Shown here one piece after another: positions 1-7,588 of a stretch of 26,654 nt of DNA. This DNA is from SIG607 sp045601805 (GTDB taxonomy: Bacteria; Bacillota; Clostridia; Oscillospirales; Acutalibacteraceae). The notes under the pieces were generated by a model. The model made no database searches. It was given only the letters and a program-made list of their open reading frames with translations, and was not told where the DNA came from. Made by a program: the position numbers and the translations under genes. The stretch is from contig JAZSAJ010000015.1 of the NCBI GenBank assembly GCA_045601805.1, positions 1 to 26,654 of the forward strand. Reading direction: 5' to 3'. How positions within the stretch are numbered: the stretch's first letter is position 1; each line of letters starts with the position of its first letter.

Positions 1-4
1 TTCC

Positions 5-92
5 AAAAATCCCGAATGCGAAATTTAGTGAATAGTGAAAAGTGAATAGTGAAAAAGTAAAAATCCCGAACGCTTTTGCATTCGGGATTTTT
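5..92. repeat. Inverted and tandem short repeats at left edge
   Basis: Bases 5-19 (AAAAATCCCGAATGC) are an exact inverted copy of 78-92, the right arm of the tRNA terminator, and nearly a direct copy of the left arm at 59-73. Between them a 14-base unit, AGTGAATAGTGAAA, occurs twice in tandem (27-40 and 41-54). The cluster lies just downstream of the 5S-tRNA unit. It may be a duplicated terminator arm or the edge of a dispersed repeat continuing outside the window; nothing here is coding. Confidence 0.6.
59..92 (-). terminator. Rho-independent terminator of the 5S-tRNA-Asn unit
   Basis: A 12-bp arm AAAAATCCCGAA (59-70) pairs with TTCGGGATTTTT (81-92) around a short GC-closed loop. Read on the minus strand it directly follows the encoded CCA of tRNA-Asn, and its descending arm ends in a T run. 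Its first bases abut or overlap the tRNA 3' end, so termination and 3' maturation are close together. Confidence 0.85.
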
Positions 93-167
93 GGCGCCTC
101 AAGTAGGACTCGAACCTACGACACCGCGGTTAACAGCCGCGTGCTCTACCGACTGAGCTATTGAGGC
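92..167 (-). tRNA. tRNA-Asn (anticodon GTT)
   Basis: On the minus strand a full cloverleaf can be folded. The acceptor GCCTCAA (167-161) pairs with TTGAGGC (102-96), followed by discriminator G and an encoded CCA (94-92). The D-arm carries AGCTCAGTCGGTAGAGC, the anticodon loop is CTGTTAA with anticodon GTT at 134-132, and the T-arm is GTAGG-TTCGAGT-CCTAC. It lies 5 nt downstream of the 5S rRNA and is surely co-transcribed with it. Confidence 0.97.
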
Positions 168-172
168 ATTGT

Positions 173-288
<116 letters not shown>

Positions 289-310
289 TATCGCTTTAGG
301 CGACTTTGAT

Positions 311-339
311 ATATTAACACAACATTCTTTTTTTGTCAA
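311..339 (-). promoter_or_regulatory. Promoter of the 5S-tRNA-Asn unit
   Basis: On the minus strand, -35 TTGACA (339-334), 17-bp spacer and -10 TAATAT (316-311) lie about 23 bases before the 5S start. Immediately upstream is an A/T block (340-366) with the palindrome AGTTTTTTTAAAAAACT at 341-357, suited to an UP element. That block is shared with the divergent sortase promoter. Confidence 0.9.
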
Positions 340-366
340 CAGTTTTTTTAAAAAACTTTTTTAAAA

Positions 367-395
367 TTGACTTATCGGGCATACTGTTATATAAT
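367..395 (+). promoter_or_regulatory. Promoter of the sortase-LCP operon
   Basis: -35 TTGACT (367-372), 17-bp spacer and a perfect -10 TATAAT (390-395) lie 27 bases before the sortase ATG. It is back to back with the 5S promoter, the two -35 boxes being only 27 bases apart, so polymerase binding at one could affect the other. Confidence 0.88.
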
Positions 396-422
396 GTTAA
401 TACAAATTTACTGGAGATTACT

Positions 423-1163
423 ATGAAAAGAAAAGCAATATTTATAACTTCTTTAATAATTCTTGTTGCGGCGGTTTTGGCTTTGGCCGTTGTTCTTTTA
501 TACCCTTTATTTAAAAAACCCACAAGCAGCGAAATTACACCGCCTATTGATTTGCCCAGCGAAGTAATTTTGCCCGACAACCCAATTGACTTTAAAACCT
601 TGCAAGAACGCAACAGCGATGTTTGCGGTTATATAAAGGTACCTGGCACCAATATTGATTACCCCGTTTTACAGGTAACCGATTTAGCGGAAAGTTATTA
701 TTTAAACCACAACATTGATAAAAAATACGAATTTGCCGGCAGTATTTACACCCAAAAGTATAACAGCCGCGATTTTACCGACCCACACACCGTTGTTTAC
801 GGTCACAATATGCTTAACGGCTCAATGTTTGCAACACTTCACCGCTTTAAAAATACCGATTTCTTTAACGAAAACCGTTATATTTACATTTACACGCCCG
901 GCCATATTTTAACCTATGAAATTTTTGCGGCCTACCGTTTTGACAACCGCCATTTGCTTTATTGGTTTGATTGCACCACAGAAGACGGTTTTAAAAATTA
1001 TTTAAACACAATATACACCCACAAAGATTCAATAAAGAACATTAAAAAAGATGTTAAGGTAACCGAAAAAGACCGTATTATAACCTTAAGCACCTGCATT
1101 ACAAACGACAATTACCGTTATCTTGTTCAGGGGGTTTTAATTGATGACCAAAAAACAAATTAA
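423..1163 (+). CDS. Class B sortase
   Basis: A membrane-anchored cysteine transpeptidase that cleaves a sorting signal in secreted proteins and joins them to the wall or to each other. The 246-residue protein has an N-terminal membrane segment (about residues 5-29), a linker, then the sortase fold. Catalytic His128 lies in VVYGHNM, Cys225 in TLSTC and Arg232 in NDNYRYLVQG. The segment DVCGYIKVPGTNIDYPVLQ is typical of class B. ATG 423 is chosen because GGAG stands 7 bases before it and the promoter lies just upstream; the longer open frame from 333 would start inside the divergent promoter region. Its 3' end overlaps the LCP gene by 20 nt, implying coupled translation. No canonical LPXTG substrate is in the window; the protein at 9173-9751 is the only candidate. 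Confidence 0.93.
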   Translation: MKRKAIFITSLIILVAAVLALAVVLLYPLFKKPTSSEITPPIDLPSEVILPDNPIDFKTLQERNSDVCGYIKVPGTNIDYPVLQVTDLAESYYLNHNIDKKYEFAGSIYTQKYNSRDFTDPHTVVYGHNMLNGSMFATLHRFKNTDFFNENRYIYIYTPGHILTYEIFAAYRFDNRHLLYWFDCTTEDGFKNYLNTIYTHKDSIKNIKKDVKVTEKDRIITLSTCITNDNYRYLVQGVLIDDQKTN

Positions 1164-2202
1164 CCCCAAACTAAAAAAAGGCATTATAATTGCAACTTCT
1201 GTTGTTCTTTCTGTTTGCGTGTTGCTTGTTACTACCTATTTTGTATTGCTTCATTTGGGTAAAAAGGGGCTATTATCAGGCAGCGGCAAACTTGATATAG
1301 ACGACCTTGACAACGCTTATTACGATGATAATGCAATTGTTTACCAAGGCAAAACATACCATTTTAACCCAAATATAACCTCAATACTTTTTATTGGTTG
1401 TGACAACAAAAAACCGGTTGGCGACACAAATATAGTATACGGTAAAAGCGGACAGGCCGATACTCTAATGCTTTTAACCTGCGACACCGAAACCGGCAAA
1501 ACGGTTGTTACCGCTATTCCGCGTGATACTATGACGGAAATTGATATTTACAGTAAAAGCGGCAGCTTTTTGGTTAGCCAAACCGAACAGATTTGTTTGG
1601 CTTATGCTTACGGTGACGGCAAACACACAAGTTGTGAAAACACAATTAAAGCGGTTTCAAAACTGCTTCGCGGTATGCCTATTAACTCTTATTTAGCCAT
1701 TGATAAATCGTCAATGGAAGAAATTCAAAGGAAGTTAGGCAGTGTAACGGTTACGCCAAACGAAACACTAAGTATATCTATTGGCGGCGGCAATAAAATT
1801 TATTTTACAAAAGGCAAAACCACAACCATTCAAAGCCAATATGTTTCTCGGTATTTATCTGTTCGCAGCCATAACCCCGATTCAAGTTATTTAAGAATGG
1901 AACGGCAACTTGATTATTTAAAGGCAGTATCTAAAAAGATTGTCCAAAAAACAAAACAAGACATTACCTATCCTCTTTCGCTTTACACAGCTTTTCAAAA
2001 GAAAGCAACCACAAACTTAACCGCCGATAAAATTACATTTTTAACCACAACTGTTTTTAAAAACCGTAATAACATTGATATTGGTTTTAAACAGGTTATT
2101 GGCACACAAATTTTGGGCGAAGACGGATTTGCCGAATTTTATGCCGATAAAGATTATATGATGGAACTTGTTTTAGAACTTTTTTATACTACCGAAGATT
2201 AA
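1144..2202 (+). CDS. LytR-CpsA-Psr (LCP) family cell-wall glycopolymer ligase
   Basis: LCP proteins transfer undecaprenyl-linked glycopolymers to peptidoglycan outside the membrane. This 352-residue protein has a short cytoplasmic N-terminus, one membrane segment (about 13-37) and an LCP domain from about residue 80. It shows GQADTLML (Asp106), AIPRDT (Arg127, Asp128) and the arginine-rich phosphate-binding region YVSRYLSVRSHNPDSSYLRM (Arg236, 241, 251), followed by ERQLDYL. ATG 1144 is preferred over an in-frame TTG at 1141, with AGGGGG 9 bases upstream. It overlaps the sortase gene and ends at a terminator shared with the converging polysaccharide operon, whose product is a natural substrate candidate. 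That link is inference. Confidence 0.92.
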   Translation: MTKKQINPKLKKGIIIATSVVLSVCVLLVTTYFVLLHLGKKGLLSGSGKLDIDDLDNAYYDDNAIVYQGKTYHFNPNITSILFIGCDNKKPVGDTNIVYGKSGQADTLMLLTCDTETGKTVVTAIPRDTMTEIDIYSKSGSFLVSQTEQICLAYAYGDGKHTSCENTIKAVSKLLRGMPINSYLAIDKSSMEEIQRKLGSVTVTPNETLSISIGGGNKIYFTKGKTTTIQSQYVSRYLSVRSHNPDSSYLRMERQLDYLKAVSKKIVQKTKQDITYPLSLYTAFQKKATTNLTADKITFLTTTVFKNRNNIDIGFKQVIGTQILGEDGFAEFYADKDYMMELVLELFYTTED

Positions 2203-2203
2203 A

Positions 2204-2233
2204 AAAAACACTGTGCTTTCGCACAGTGTTTTT
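2204..2233. terminator. Bidirectional terminator between LCP gene and glf
   Basis: AAAAACACTGTGC (2204-2216), loop TTTC, GCACAGTGTTTTT (2221-2233): a 13-bp perfect stem with A and T tracts on both sides, so it can stop transcription from either direction. The right arm overlaps the glf stop codon (2232-2234) and the left arm begins 2 bases after the LCP stop. Confidence 0.93.
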
Positions 2234-3359
2234 ATATATTTTTTGCTTCGTTAAGCGCCGAAAGAATAACTTTATCCATATCAAAATAAGCATATTTACC
2301 AAGTCGGCCGCCAAAAATAACATTTTTATCTTTTTTAGAATGTTCTTTATATTTTTCATAAAGGGCATTATTTTTTTGGTCGTTTACCGGGTAATACGGC
2401 TCACTTCCCTTTTGCCACTTTGCAGGGTACTCTTTTGTTATAACTGTATTTTCTTTAGCGTCTCCCTCTGCAAGTTTGCCAAGCGTGTCGCCGTATTCAA
2501 AATGCTTGTGCTCAATAATTCGGGTATATGGAATTTCGTAATCGGTGTAATTTACAACCGCATTACCTTGGTAATTTTCTGTATTAAGCATTTCGGTTTC
2601 AAAACGCAAACTTCTATATTCAAGTTCACCGAAGCAGTAATCATAAAACCTATCAATTGGGCCGGTAAACACTATTTTTTCGGCAATACCGTTAAACTCA
2701 TCTTTGTGTTCAAAGTAATCAACACCAAGTTTTACTTCTATACCAAAAAGCATTTTTTCTACCATTTTGGTGTAACCGCCAACGGGTATTCCTTGGTACA
2801 AATCTTTAAAATAGTTGTTATCGTAAGTAAACCTAACAGGCAAACGCTTAATAATAAAAGCCGGAAGTTCAGTTGCTATTTTGCCCCACTGTTTTTCGGT
2901 GTAGCCCTTTACAAGTTTATTATAAATTGTTTTGCCAACCAAATTTATTGCCTGTTCTTCAAGATTTTTGGGTTCACTAATTTGGCTTTCTGCTTTTTCG
3001 CTTTCAATTTTTGCCCTTGCCTCGCTTGGTGTTTTAACACCCCAAAGTTTATTAAAGGTGTTCATATTAAAAGGTAAATTATATAGTTCATCTTTATAAA
3101 TGGCAACGGGCGAATTTGTATAGCGGTTAAATTCGGCAAATTGGTTTACATAATCCCACACTTCTTTATTGCTTGTATGAAAAATATGAGCGCCGTATTC
3201 GTGAACATTTATACCGCACACTTCTTTTGTGTAAATATTTCCGCCAATATGACCCCTCTTATCAATAACAAGACAACTTTTGCCCTTTTTGTTTGCTTCA
3301 TAAGCAAAAACCGCGCCAAAAAGACCGGCGCCCACAATAAGATAATCATACTTTTTCAT
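2232..3359 (-). CDS. glf: UDP-galactopyranose mutase
   Basis: A flavoenzyme converting UDP-galactopyranose to UDP-galactofuranose, the donor for galactofuranose in surface glycans. It is cytoplasmic; 375 residues is the normal length. The N-terminus DYLIVGAGLFGAVFAYEANK is the FAD-binding dinucleotide fold, followed by IDKRGHIGGNIYT and the family signature HEYGAHIFHTSNKEVWDYV. The C-terminus has the expected NVIFGGRLGKYAYFDMDKVI. An AGGTGA ribosome binding site precedes the ATG. It is the last gene of the polysaccharide operon, 10 nt after a GT2 gene. Its presence predicts galactofuranose in the polymer and at least one galactofuranosyltransferase among the neighbouring enzymes. Confidence 0.97.
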   Translation of the reverse strand: MKKYDYLIVGAGLFGAVFAYEANKKGKSCLVIDKRGHIGGNIYTKEVCGINVHEYGAHIFHTSNKEVWDYVNQFAEFNRYTNSPVAIYKDELYNLPFNMNTFNKLWGVKTPSEARAKIESEKAESQISEPKNLEEQAINLVGKTIYNKLVKGYTEKQWGKIATELPAFIIKRLPVRFTYDNNYFKDLYQGIPVGGYTKMVEKMLFGIEVKLGVDYFEHKDEFNGIAEKIVFTGPIDRFYDYCFGELEYRSLRFETEMLNTENYQGNAVVNYTDYEIPYTRIIEHKHFEYGDTLGKLAEGDAKENTVITKEYPAKWQKGSEPYYPVNDQKNNALYEKYKEHSKKDKNVIFGGRLGKYAYFDMDKVILSALNEAKNI

Positions 3360-3369
3360 TTTATCACCT

Positions 3370-4338
3370 TTAACTGCCTTTTTTAATTATTAACAGCGTT
3401 CTGTATAATTTAAGGTTCAACACAAAACTTAACGCCTTTATTTTAAGCGGTAATTTAATATGTCGGTTCTCTAAAACCGCAAAAATATCTTTTTTAATTT
3501 CGCTTCTGAATTCTTTTATCTTTTCAAAAAATTCTTCTTCTTTGCCGCCCAAAACTATTCTGTCACAAATAATAAACACCGAAAAAACATATCTTGAATA
3601 TGCCTGTTTTTTTAAGGTCGGATATTTTTTAGAAACAGATTTTAAAACGCGTTTTGCAAGGTCTATTAACACAAAATGCCTTTGGTCAATACTTTCATGC
3701 ATTATTCCAAGTTCGTTTACATAATAATAGTACTCTGCCGCGCTGCAATAAACAACTTTATCTGCTAAATCCATTAAATCAAATATTAAATCAAAATCTT
3801 CATACAAAATACTTTTTTTAAAACGGTTTGAAAAGAAAAACTTTTTTGCAAAAAGTTTACCGTTTGCGCTGTTTGTAAACTCACGCTGCAAAAGCATTGT
3901 TTCAATAGCGCGTTTTTTATTAAATACTTTAAGCGTAAAATTGGGTTCACTTGCAGGTGCATATTTGCCGCTGAAAGTGGTGGTTTTGCAAACCGAAACA
4001 TCGGCGTCGTTTTGCTTTATACATTCATATAAAACTTCAATAAAATTAAGCGAAATATAATCATCTGCATCAACAAAGGTTATGTATTCGCCTTTTGCTA
4101 TATCAATTCCTTTGTTTCTGGCATCGGAAAGCCCACCGTTTTCTTTGTGAATAACGGTAATTCGGTTATCTTCCTTTGCATATTCTTCGCAAATTTTACC
4201 GCTGTTATCGGGCGAACCGTCGTTAACCAAAATTATTTGCAAGTTTTTATAACTTTGCAAAATAATGCTTTCAATACAACGGCTTAAATACGGTTCTGAA
4301 TTATAAACAGGCACTATAACGCTAATTAAGGGTTCCAT
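3370..4338 (-). CDS. Family 2 glycosyltransferase
   Basis: An inverting GT-A glycosyltransferase of 322 residues, expected to add one sugar to a lipid-linked repeat unit at the cytoplasmic membrane face. The N-terminus LISVIVPVYNSEPYLSRCIE is the GT2 signature. IILVNDGSPDNS contributes to nucleotide binding, ENGGLSDARNKGI follows, and FVDADDYI holds the metal-binding DxD. Donor and acceptor cannot be told from sequence; galactofuranose is possible because glf is next in the operon. The start overlaps the upstream polymerase gene by 17 nt and has only a weak purine-rich site, so translation is probably coupled. Confidence 0.9.
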   Translation of the reverse strand: MEPLISVIVPVYNSEPYLSRCIESIILQSYKNLQIILVNDGSPDNSGKICEEYAKEDNRITVIHKENGGLSDARNKGIDIAKGEYITFVDADDYISLNFIEVLYECIKQNDADVSVCKTTTFSGKYAPASEPNFTLKVFNKKRAIETMLLQREFTNSANGKLFAKKFFFSNRFKKSILYEDFDLIFDLMDLADKVVYCSAAEYYYYVNELGIMHESIDQRHFVLIDLAKRVLKSVSKKYPTLKKQAYSRYVFSVFIICDRIVLGGKEEEFFEKIKEFRSEIKKDIFAVLENRHIKLPLKIKALSFVLNLKLYRTLLIIKKGS

Positions 4339-5695
4339 TTTTTTCTTCTTTCAATGTTAAAAATTTAATAAAGTATCCTAAATATGCCCAAAATATAAAA
4401 CTTGTTGGGCAATTAACATAAAAAATATGCGACAAGAAAAGCGCCGAAGCCAAAACCATTAAACAAATAGACAAACAAAGTGCTGCTTCTGTTTTAACCG
4501 TTTCGTGCGTATGGGTATAATTTTTAAAGGTTGTTGCCAACACAGTAACTGCAAACCCCACCGCCAACAAAACGCCAACTATTCCTTGGCTTACTAAAAT
4601 ATCAAATACCACATTATGAAAAGCGTCAAAATCGGAATGGTCGTTATTTACAATATAAGTGTTTGGCATTTTATCGTTTGCATAGCCAAGCACATTTTCA
4701 AAACCAATACCAATAACCGCGTTTTCTTTTGAAATTTCGGTTGCGCTTTTCCAAATATCAAAACGGCGGTTGCTAATATCTTCGCCGAATTCTTCTTCGG
4801 TTCTGCCTATTTGAGAATTATCGCCCGCAATAAGTTGGCTTGATAAATTCCAACCCTCTTTTATACAAAGATTTGAAGCAAAAACTACAACCGCTACCAT
4901 TACCGCTATAGCCACTGTTTTAAGCCAATTTTTATTTTTATATTTAATTCGTAAGTAGCAAACGGTAAAAGCAATTATACCAACATAAGAACAAACCTGC
5001 CCCGTTCGGGATGCCGTAAAAACAACATAAAAAAAGTTAATTATACTAAACACACAAAGCAAAGCCCTTAATGCTTTATTTTTGTATTTAATAAAAAGAT
5101 AAACCGCAATTAAAACTGCAGTAAGCGAATAAACACACGCATAATTTGGGTCGGTGTGAATTCCGAAAAGGCGGCCCCAATGCGCAATGCCGACATGGAA
5201 CATAACGCCTTCCGGGTTTACATATTTTTGATAAAAGCCAGTAAAAAGCATTATAAGCGACACTAAATTTTGTATTGTTACAAACGAAAGTATTGTTGCG
5301 CTAACGGAAATAAAATCGCTTTTAACCTGTTTTTCGGTTGCTTCGGTGTTAAAGGTAAAAAGAATAAAGAACCAAAAAGCCATCCACACAAGCGTTTTTA
5401 TGCTATCAAATATTGCATATTTATAAACAAAAAAAGATGACACACAAAAACTTATTAAAAACAGTACCAAAAACAGTACTTTTTTAACCTTTATATAAAA
5501 TTTTACTTTAAAAAGACGCGCAAAAATAATAAATGCGCCAATTAAAAGCACACAACCGGCAGATAAAAGCATAACTTTTCTGCCGGTAACATAAACACTT
5601 ACCGATAACAACAAATGTAATATATATATTACCTTGAATATAGTTTCAATAATGAAAAAATTTGGCTTCGCCATTTTTTCCTTAACACTTTGCAT
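4322..5695 (-). CDS. O-antigen polymerase/ligase-like membrane protein (Wzy type)
   Basis: A polytopic membrane protein of about 457 residues with roughly ten or more hydrophobic segments, matching the O-antigen polymerase/ligase family. These enzymes join lipid-linked repeat units on the outer membrane face. A loop with RLFGIHTDPNYACVYSLTA and the motif FTASRTG followed by a helix are characteristic, and a large extracytoplasmic loop lies around residues 270-350. I chose ATG 5695, since AGGTG overlapping the previous stop lies 6 bases before it, as also seen for the 6805-7581 gene. A GTG at 5704 and an ATG at 5674 (after AAGGA) are alternatives. Polymerase is favoured over ligase because the operon has an initiating transferase and several glycosyltransferases. 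Confidence 0.83.
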   Translation of the reverse strand: MQSVKEKMAKPNFFIIETIFKVIYILHLLLSVSVYVTGRKVMLLSAGCVLLIGAFIIFARLFKVKFYIKVKKVLFLVLFLISFCVSSFFVYKYAIFDSIKTLVWMAFWFFILFTFNTEATEKQVKSDFISVSATILSFVTIQNLVSLIMLFTGFYQKYVNPEGVMFHVGIAHWGRLFGIHTDPNYACVYSLTAVLIAVYLFIKYKNKALRALLCVFSIINFFYVVFTASRTGQVCSYVGIIAFTVCYLRIKYKNKNWLKTVAIAVMVAVVVFASNLCIKEGWNLSSQLIAGDNSQIGRTEEEFGEDISNRRFDIWKSATEISKENAVIGIGFENVLGYANDKMPNTYIVNNDHSDFDAFHNVVFDILVSQGIVGVLLAVGFAVTVLATTFKNYTHTHETVKTEAALCLSICLMVLASALFLSHIFYVNCPTSFIFWAYLGYFIKFLTLKEEKNGTLN

Positions 5696-5704
5696 AAATA
5701 ACAC

Positions 5705-6796
5705 CTAACTAAAAAGCACTCTTAATATTTCCTCTTTATTATGTTCGTACGAAAAATTTTTAAGCAATTTTTCGTTGTATTTCTTGCTTAACATATTTTC
5801 AGATTCACAAATCTTTTTTGCCCAAGCAGACGCATCTTTAATGCTTAAAAACTCACAAGCATCGCTTATAGCACAAAGGCGGTCTATTTTATTGCTTAAC
5901 AAACAGGTTACACCCGAAAGTTGCGCTTCTACCGACACAATGGGAAGCCCCTCAAAACGCGACGGGAGCAAGAAAATATCCATTGCCTGCATAAGTTCTG
6001 AAACATCGTTTCTTGCACCTAAAAAACGAACGTAAGAAGAAAGGCCTAATTCATTAAATTTTGCTTCTACTGCTTGGCGTGTTTCGCCTTCGCCAATTAA
6101 AAGCAAAATAACATTTTTATTTTCCTTAACCGTTTCTTTTAAAATTTCGGTTAAAAAGAAATTATTTTTTTGGTAACTGTAACTTGCTACCGTGCCAAGC
6201 AAAAGCGTGTCTTCCTTAATGCCAAGTTCTTCCCTTTTTTGTATTCGCATTTTTAAATTGGGTCTAAATTTATTACTATCAACCGAATTAAAAATAATTT
6301 TACATTTCTTTGCTTTTCTTCTACCAAAAAGCCAAGCAGCCGCAGTAAAAGAACAAGCCAAAAACTTGTCGGTACACTTATTAAGTATTGGCCTTGCCAA
6401 AAAGTTAATTGCGCCGCGCAAAAACCTTTTTAACGGGTTTTTAATATCCATTCCCGAACTGTGCGAATGAACAAAGGTAGGCAGTTTCATATCTTTTGCA
6501 GCTTTTACACCGGCAAAATTAAGGGGTTCAGAAATATTAAAATATGCACGGTCATAATTGCCGTTTTTTATAATTTCTTTAACATCTTTATATTGTTTAA
6601 GTGGGTTTTTTAAACTGCTTACCGTAAACACATTAAAGCCGTAACTATTGAGAAAGTCTTTTGTTTTTTGGTTCGGTTTGCTTGTTAAAAAGTCTAAACA
6701 AATGCCATTTTCTTTGGCGATTTTAATTACATTTATTAAATATTTATCTATTCCGCTAACAAGAAAATCAACCACATAACCAACTAAAACCTTCAT
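5705..6796 (-). CDS. Family 4 glycosyltransferase
   Basis: A retaining GT-B glycosyltransferase of 363 residues, cytoplasmic or membrane-associated, resembling EpsF/capsule-type enzymes. The N-terminal domain has the glycine-rich acceptor loop VSGIDKYLINV and HSHSSGMD. The C-terminal domain has FNSVDSNKFRP, LLGTVASYSYQKN, LLLIGEGETR, VRFLGARNDV and the nucleotide-sugar motif EGLPIVSVE, with Glu282 and Glu290 forming the E-x7-E pair. AGAGG precedes the ATG. It sits between the DUF4422 gene and the polymerase gene with tight spacing, so it belongs to the polysaccharide operon. The sugar transferred cannot be assigned. Confidence 0.9.
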   Translation of the reverse strand: MKVLVGYVVDFLVSGIDKYLINVIKIAKENGICLDFLTSKPNQKTKDFLNSYGFNVFTVSSLKNPLKQYKDVKEIIKNGNYDRAYFNISEPLNFAGVKAAKDMKLPTFVHSHSSGMDIKNPLKRFLRGAINFLARPILNKCTDKFLACSFTAAAWLFGRRKAKKCKIIFNSVDSNKFRPNLKMRIQKREELGIKEDTLLLGTVASYSYQKNNFFLTEILKETVKENKNVILLLIGEGETRQAVEAKFNELGLSSYVRFLGARNDVSELMQAMDIFLLPSRFEGLPIVSVEAQLSGVTCLLSNKIDRLCAISDACEFLSIKDASAWAKKICESENMLSKKYNEKLLKNFSYEHNKEEILRVLFS

Positions 6797-6804
6797 TTTT
6801 ACCT

Positions 6805-7581
6805 CTAAAAACTTTTTTTGTACTTTTTACCGCTAAACTTTGCCCACAAAAAACTAAAACCTTTTTTTACCCAATTTACATTTTCCATATCTATAACCTT
6901 TACTTCGTTATAGGCATACCCCTTGGTATAAAGCCAAACATCAAACAAAAGTTCAGAAACCCTGCCTAAATACCTTGCGTGGAAATTATCGTACTGTTTT
7001 GGGTCTAATTTTTCTTTAAGCTCAAAAAGAATGCTGAAAAGCCATGCGCAATACTCGTTTAACAGTTCTTTTTTCATAACAAACATATTAAACATGTGTG
7101 CGCTTTTTCTTGTTTTAAGTTTATTAAATTCATTTAAATACTGTGGATATTTTTCTTTTATAATATCCCCGGCGGTACAAAGCGTTTCAATATAAAGCGT
7201 GTGGGCGTAATGGCTGTATAAACTTTCAATATAATAATTACGCTTCTTAGGAACAATTATATCGGCTTTTTCCAAAAGAACACTTGCTGTTTTGCCGTCT
7301 AAAACACCCAAAAATTTATTATTTTTTATATTTTTAGTGGCAAAATGGCGCCTATAATGAGCAAGGCCAATATAATCATTATTCATATTCTTCCAAGCCC
7401 AATAAAGCCCCGTCAGTTCGCAAAAATAGGGGTTTTCTAATGATATATTTTCGCCCGTATTGTCACCCGCAAAGCCAATATCCGCCTTACCCTCTGCTCC
7501 AACAAAAAGTGGCAAATAAATACTGTCATTTGGCATTTTATAGGGTTTATGGGCGGCAACAATAATTTTAATATCTTTCAT
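6805..7581 (-). CDS. DUF4422 family protein, probable glycosyltransferase
   Basis: A 258-residue protein of the DUF4422 family, which recurs in capsule and exopolysaccharide clusters and is usually regarded as a glycosyltransferase, although its biochemistry is poorly defined. The family pattern is visible: an N-terminal KIIVAAHKPYKMP strand, then GDNTGENISLENPYFCELTG, WAWKN and YIGLAHYRRHF near residues 70-80. The basic C-terminal tail (FSGKKYKKSF) could contact the membrane. AGGTG overlaps the stop of the upstream gene and sets this ATG. It follows the initiating phosphoglycosyltransferase directly, so it may act early in building the repeat unit; that is inference. Confidence 0.82.
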   Translation of the reverse strand: MKDIKIIVAAHKPYKMPNDSIYLPLFVGAEGKADIGFAGDNTGENISLENPYFCELTGLYWAWKNMNNDYIGLAHYRRHFATKNIKNNKFLGVLDGKTASVLLEKADIIVPKKRNYYIESLYSHYAHTLYIETLCTAGDIIKEKYPQYLNEFNKLKTRKSAHMFNMFVMKKELLNEYCAWLFSILFELKEKLDPKQYDNFHARYLGRVSELLFDVWLYTKGYAYNEVKVIDMENVNWVKKGFSFLWAKFSGKKYKKSF

Positions 7582-7588
7582 TTTTCAC

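Noticed and set aside
2226..3077. A 283-codon plus-strand open frame opposite glf
   Set aside because: It is antisense to a well-conserved UDP-galactopyranose mutase, has a Phe/Ile/Lys-rich low-complexity translation, and would start inside the terminator.
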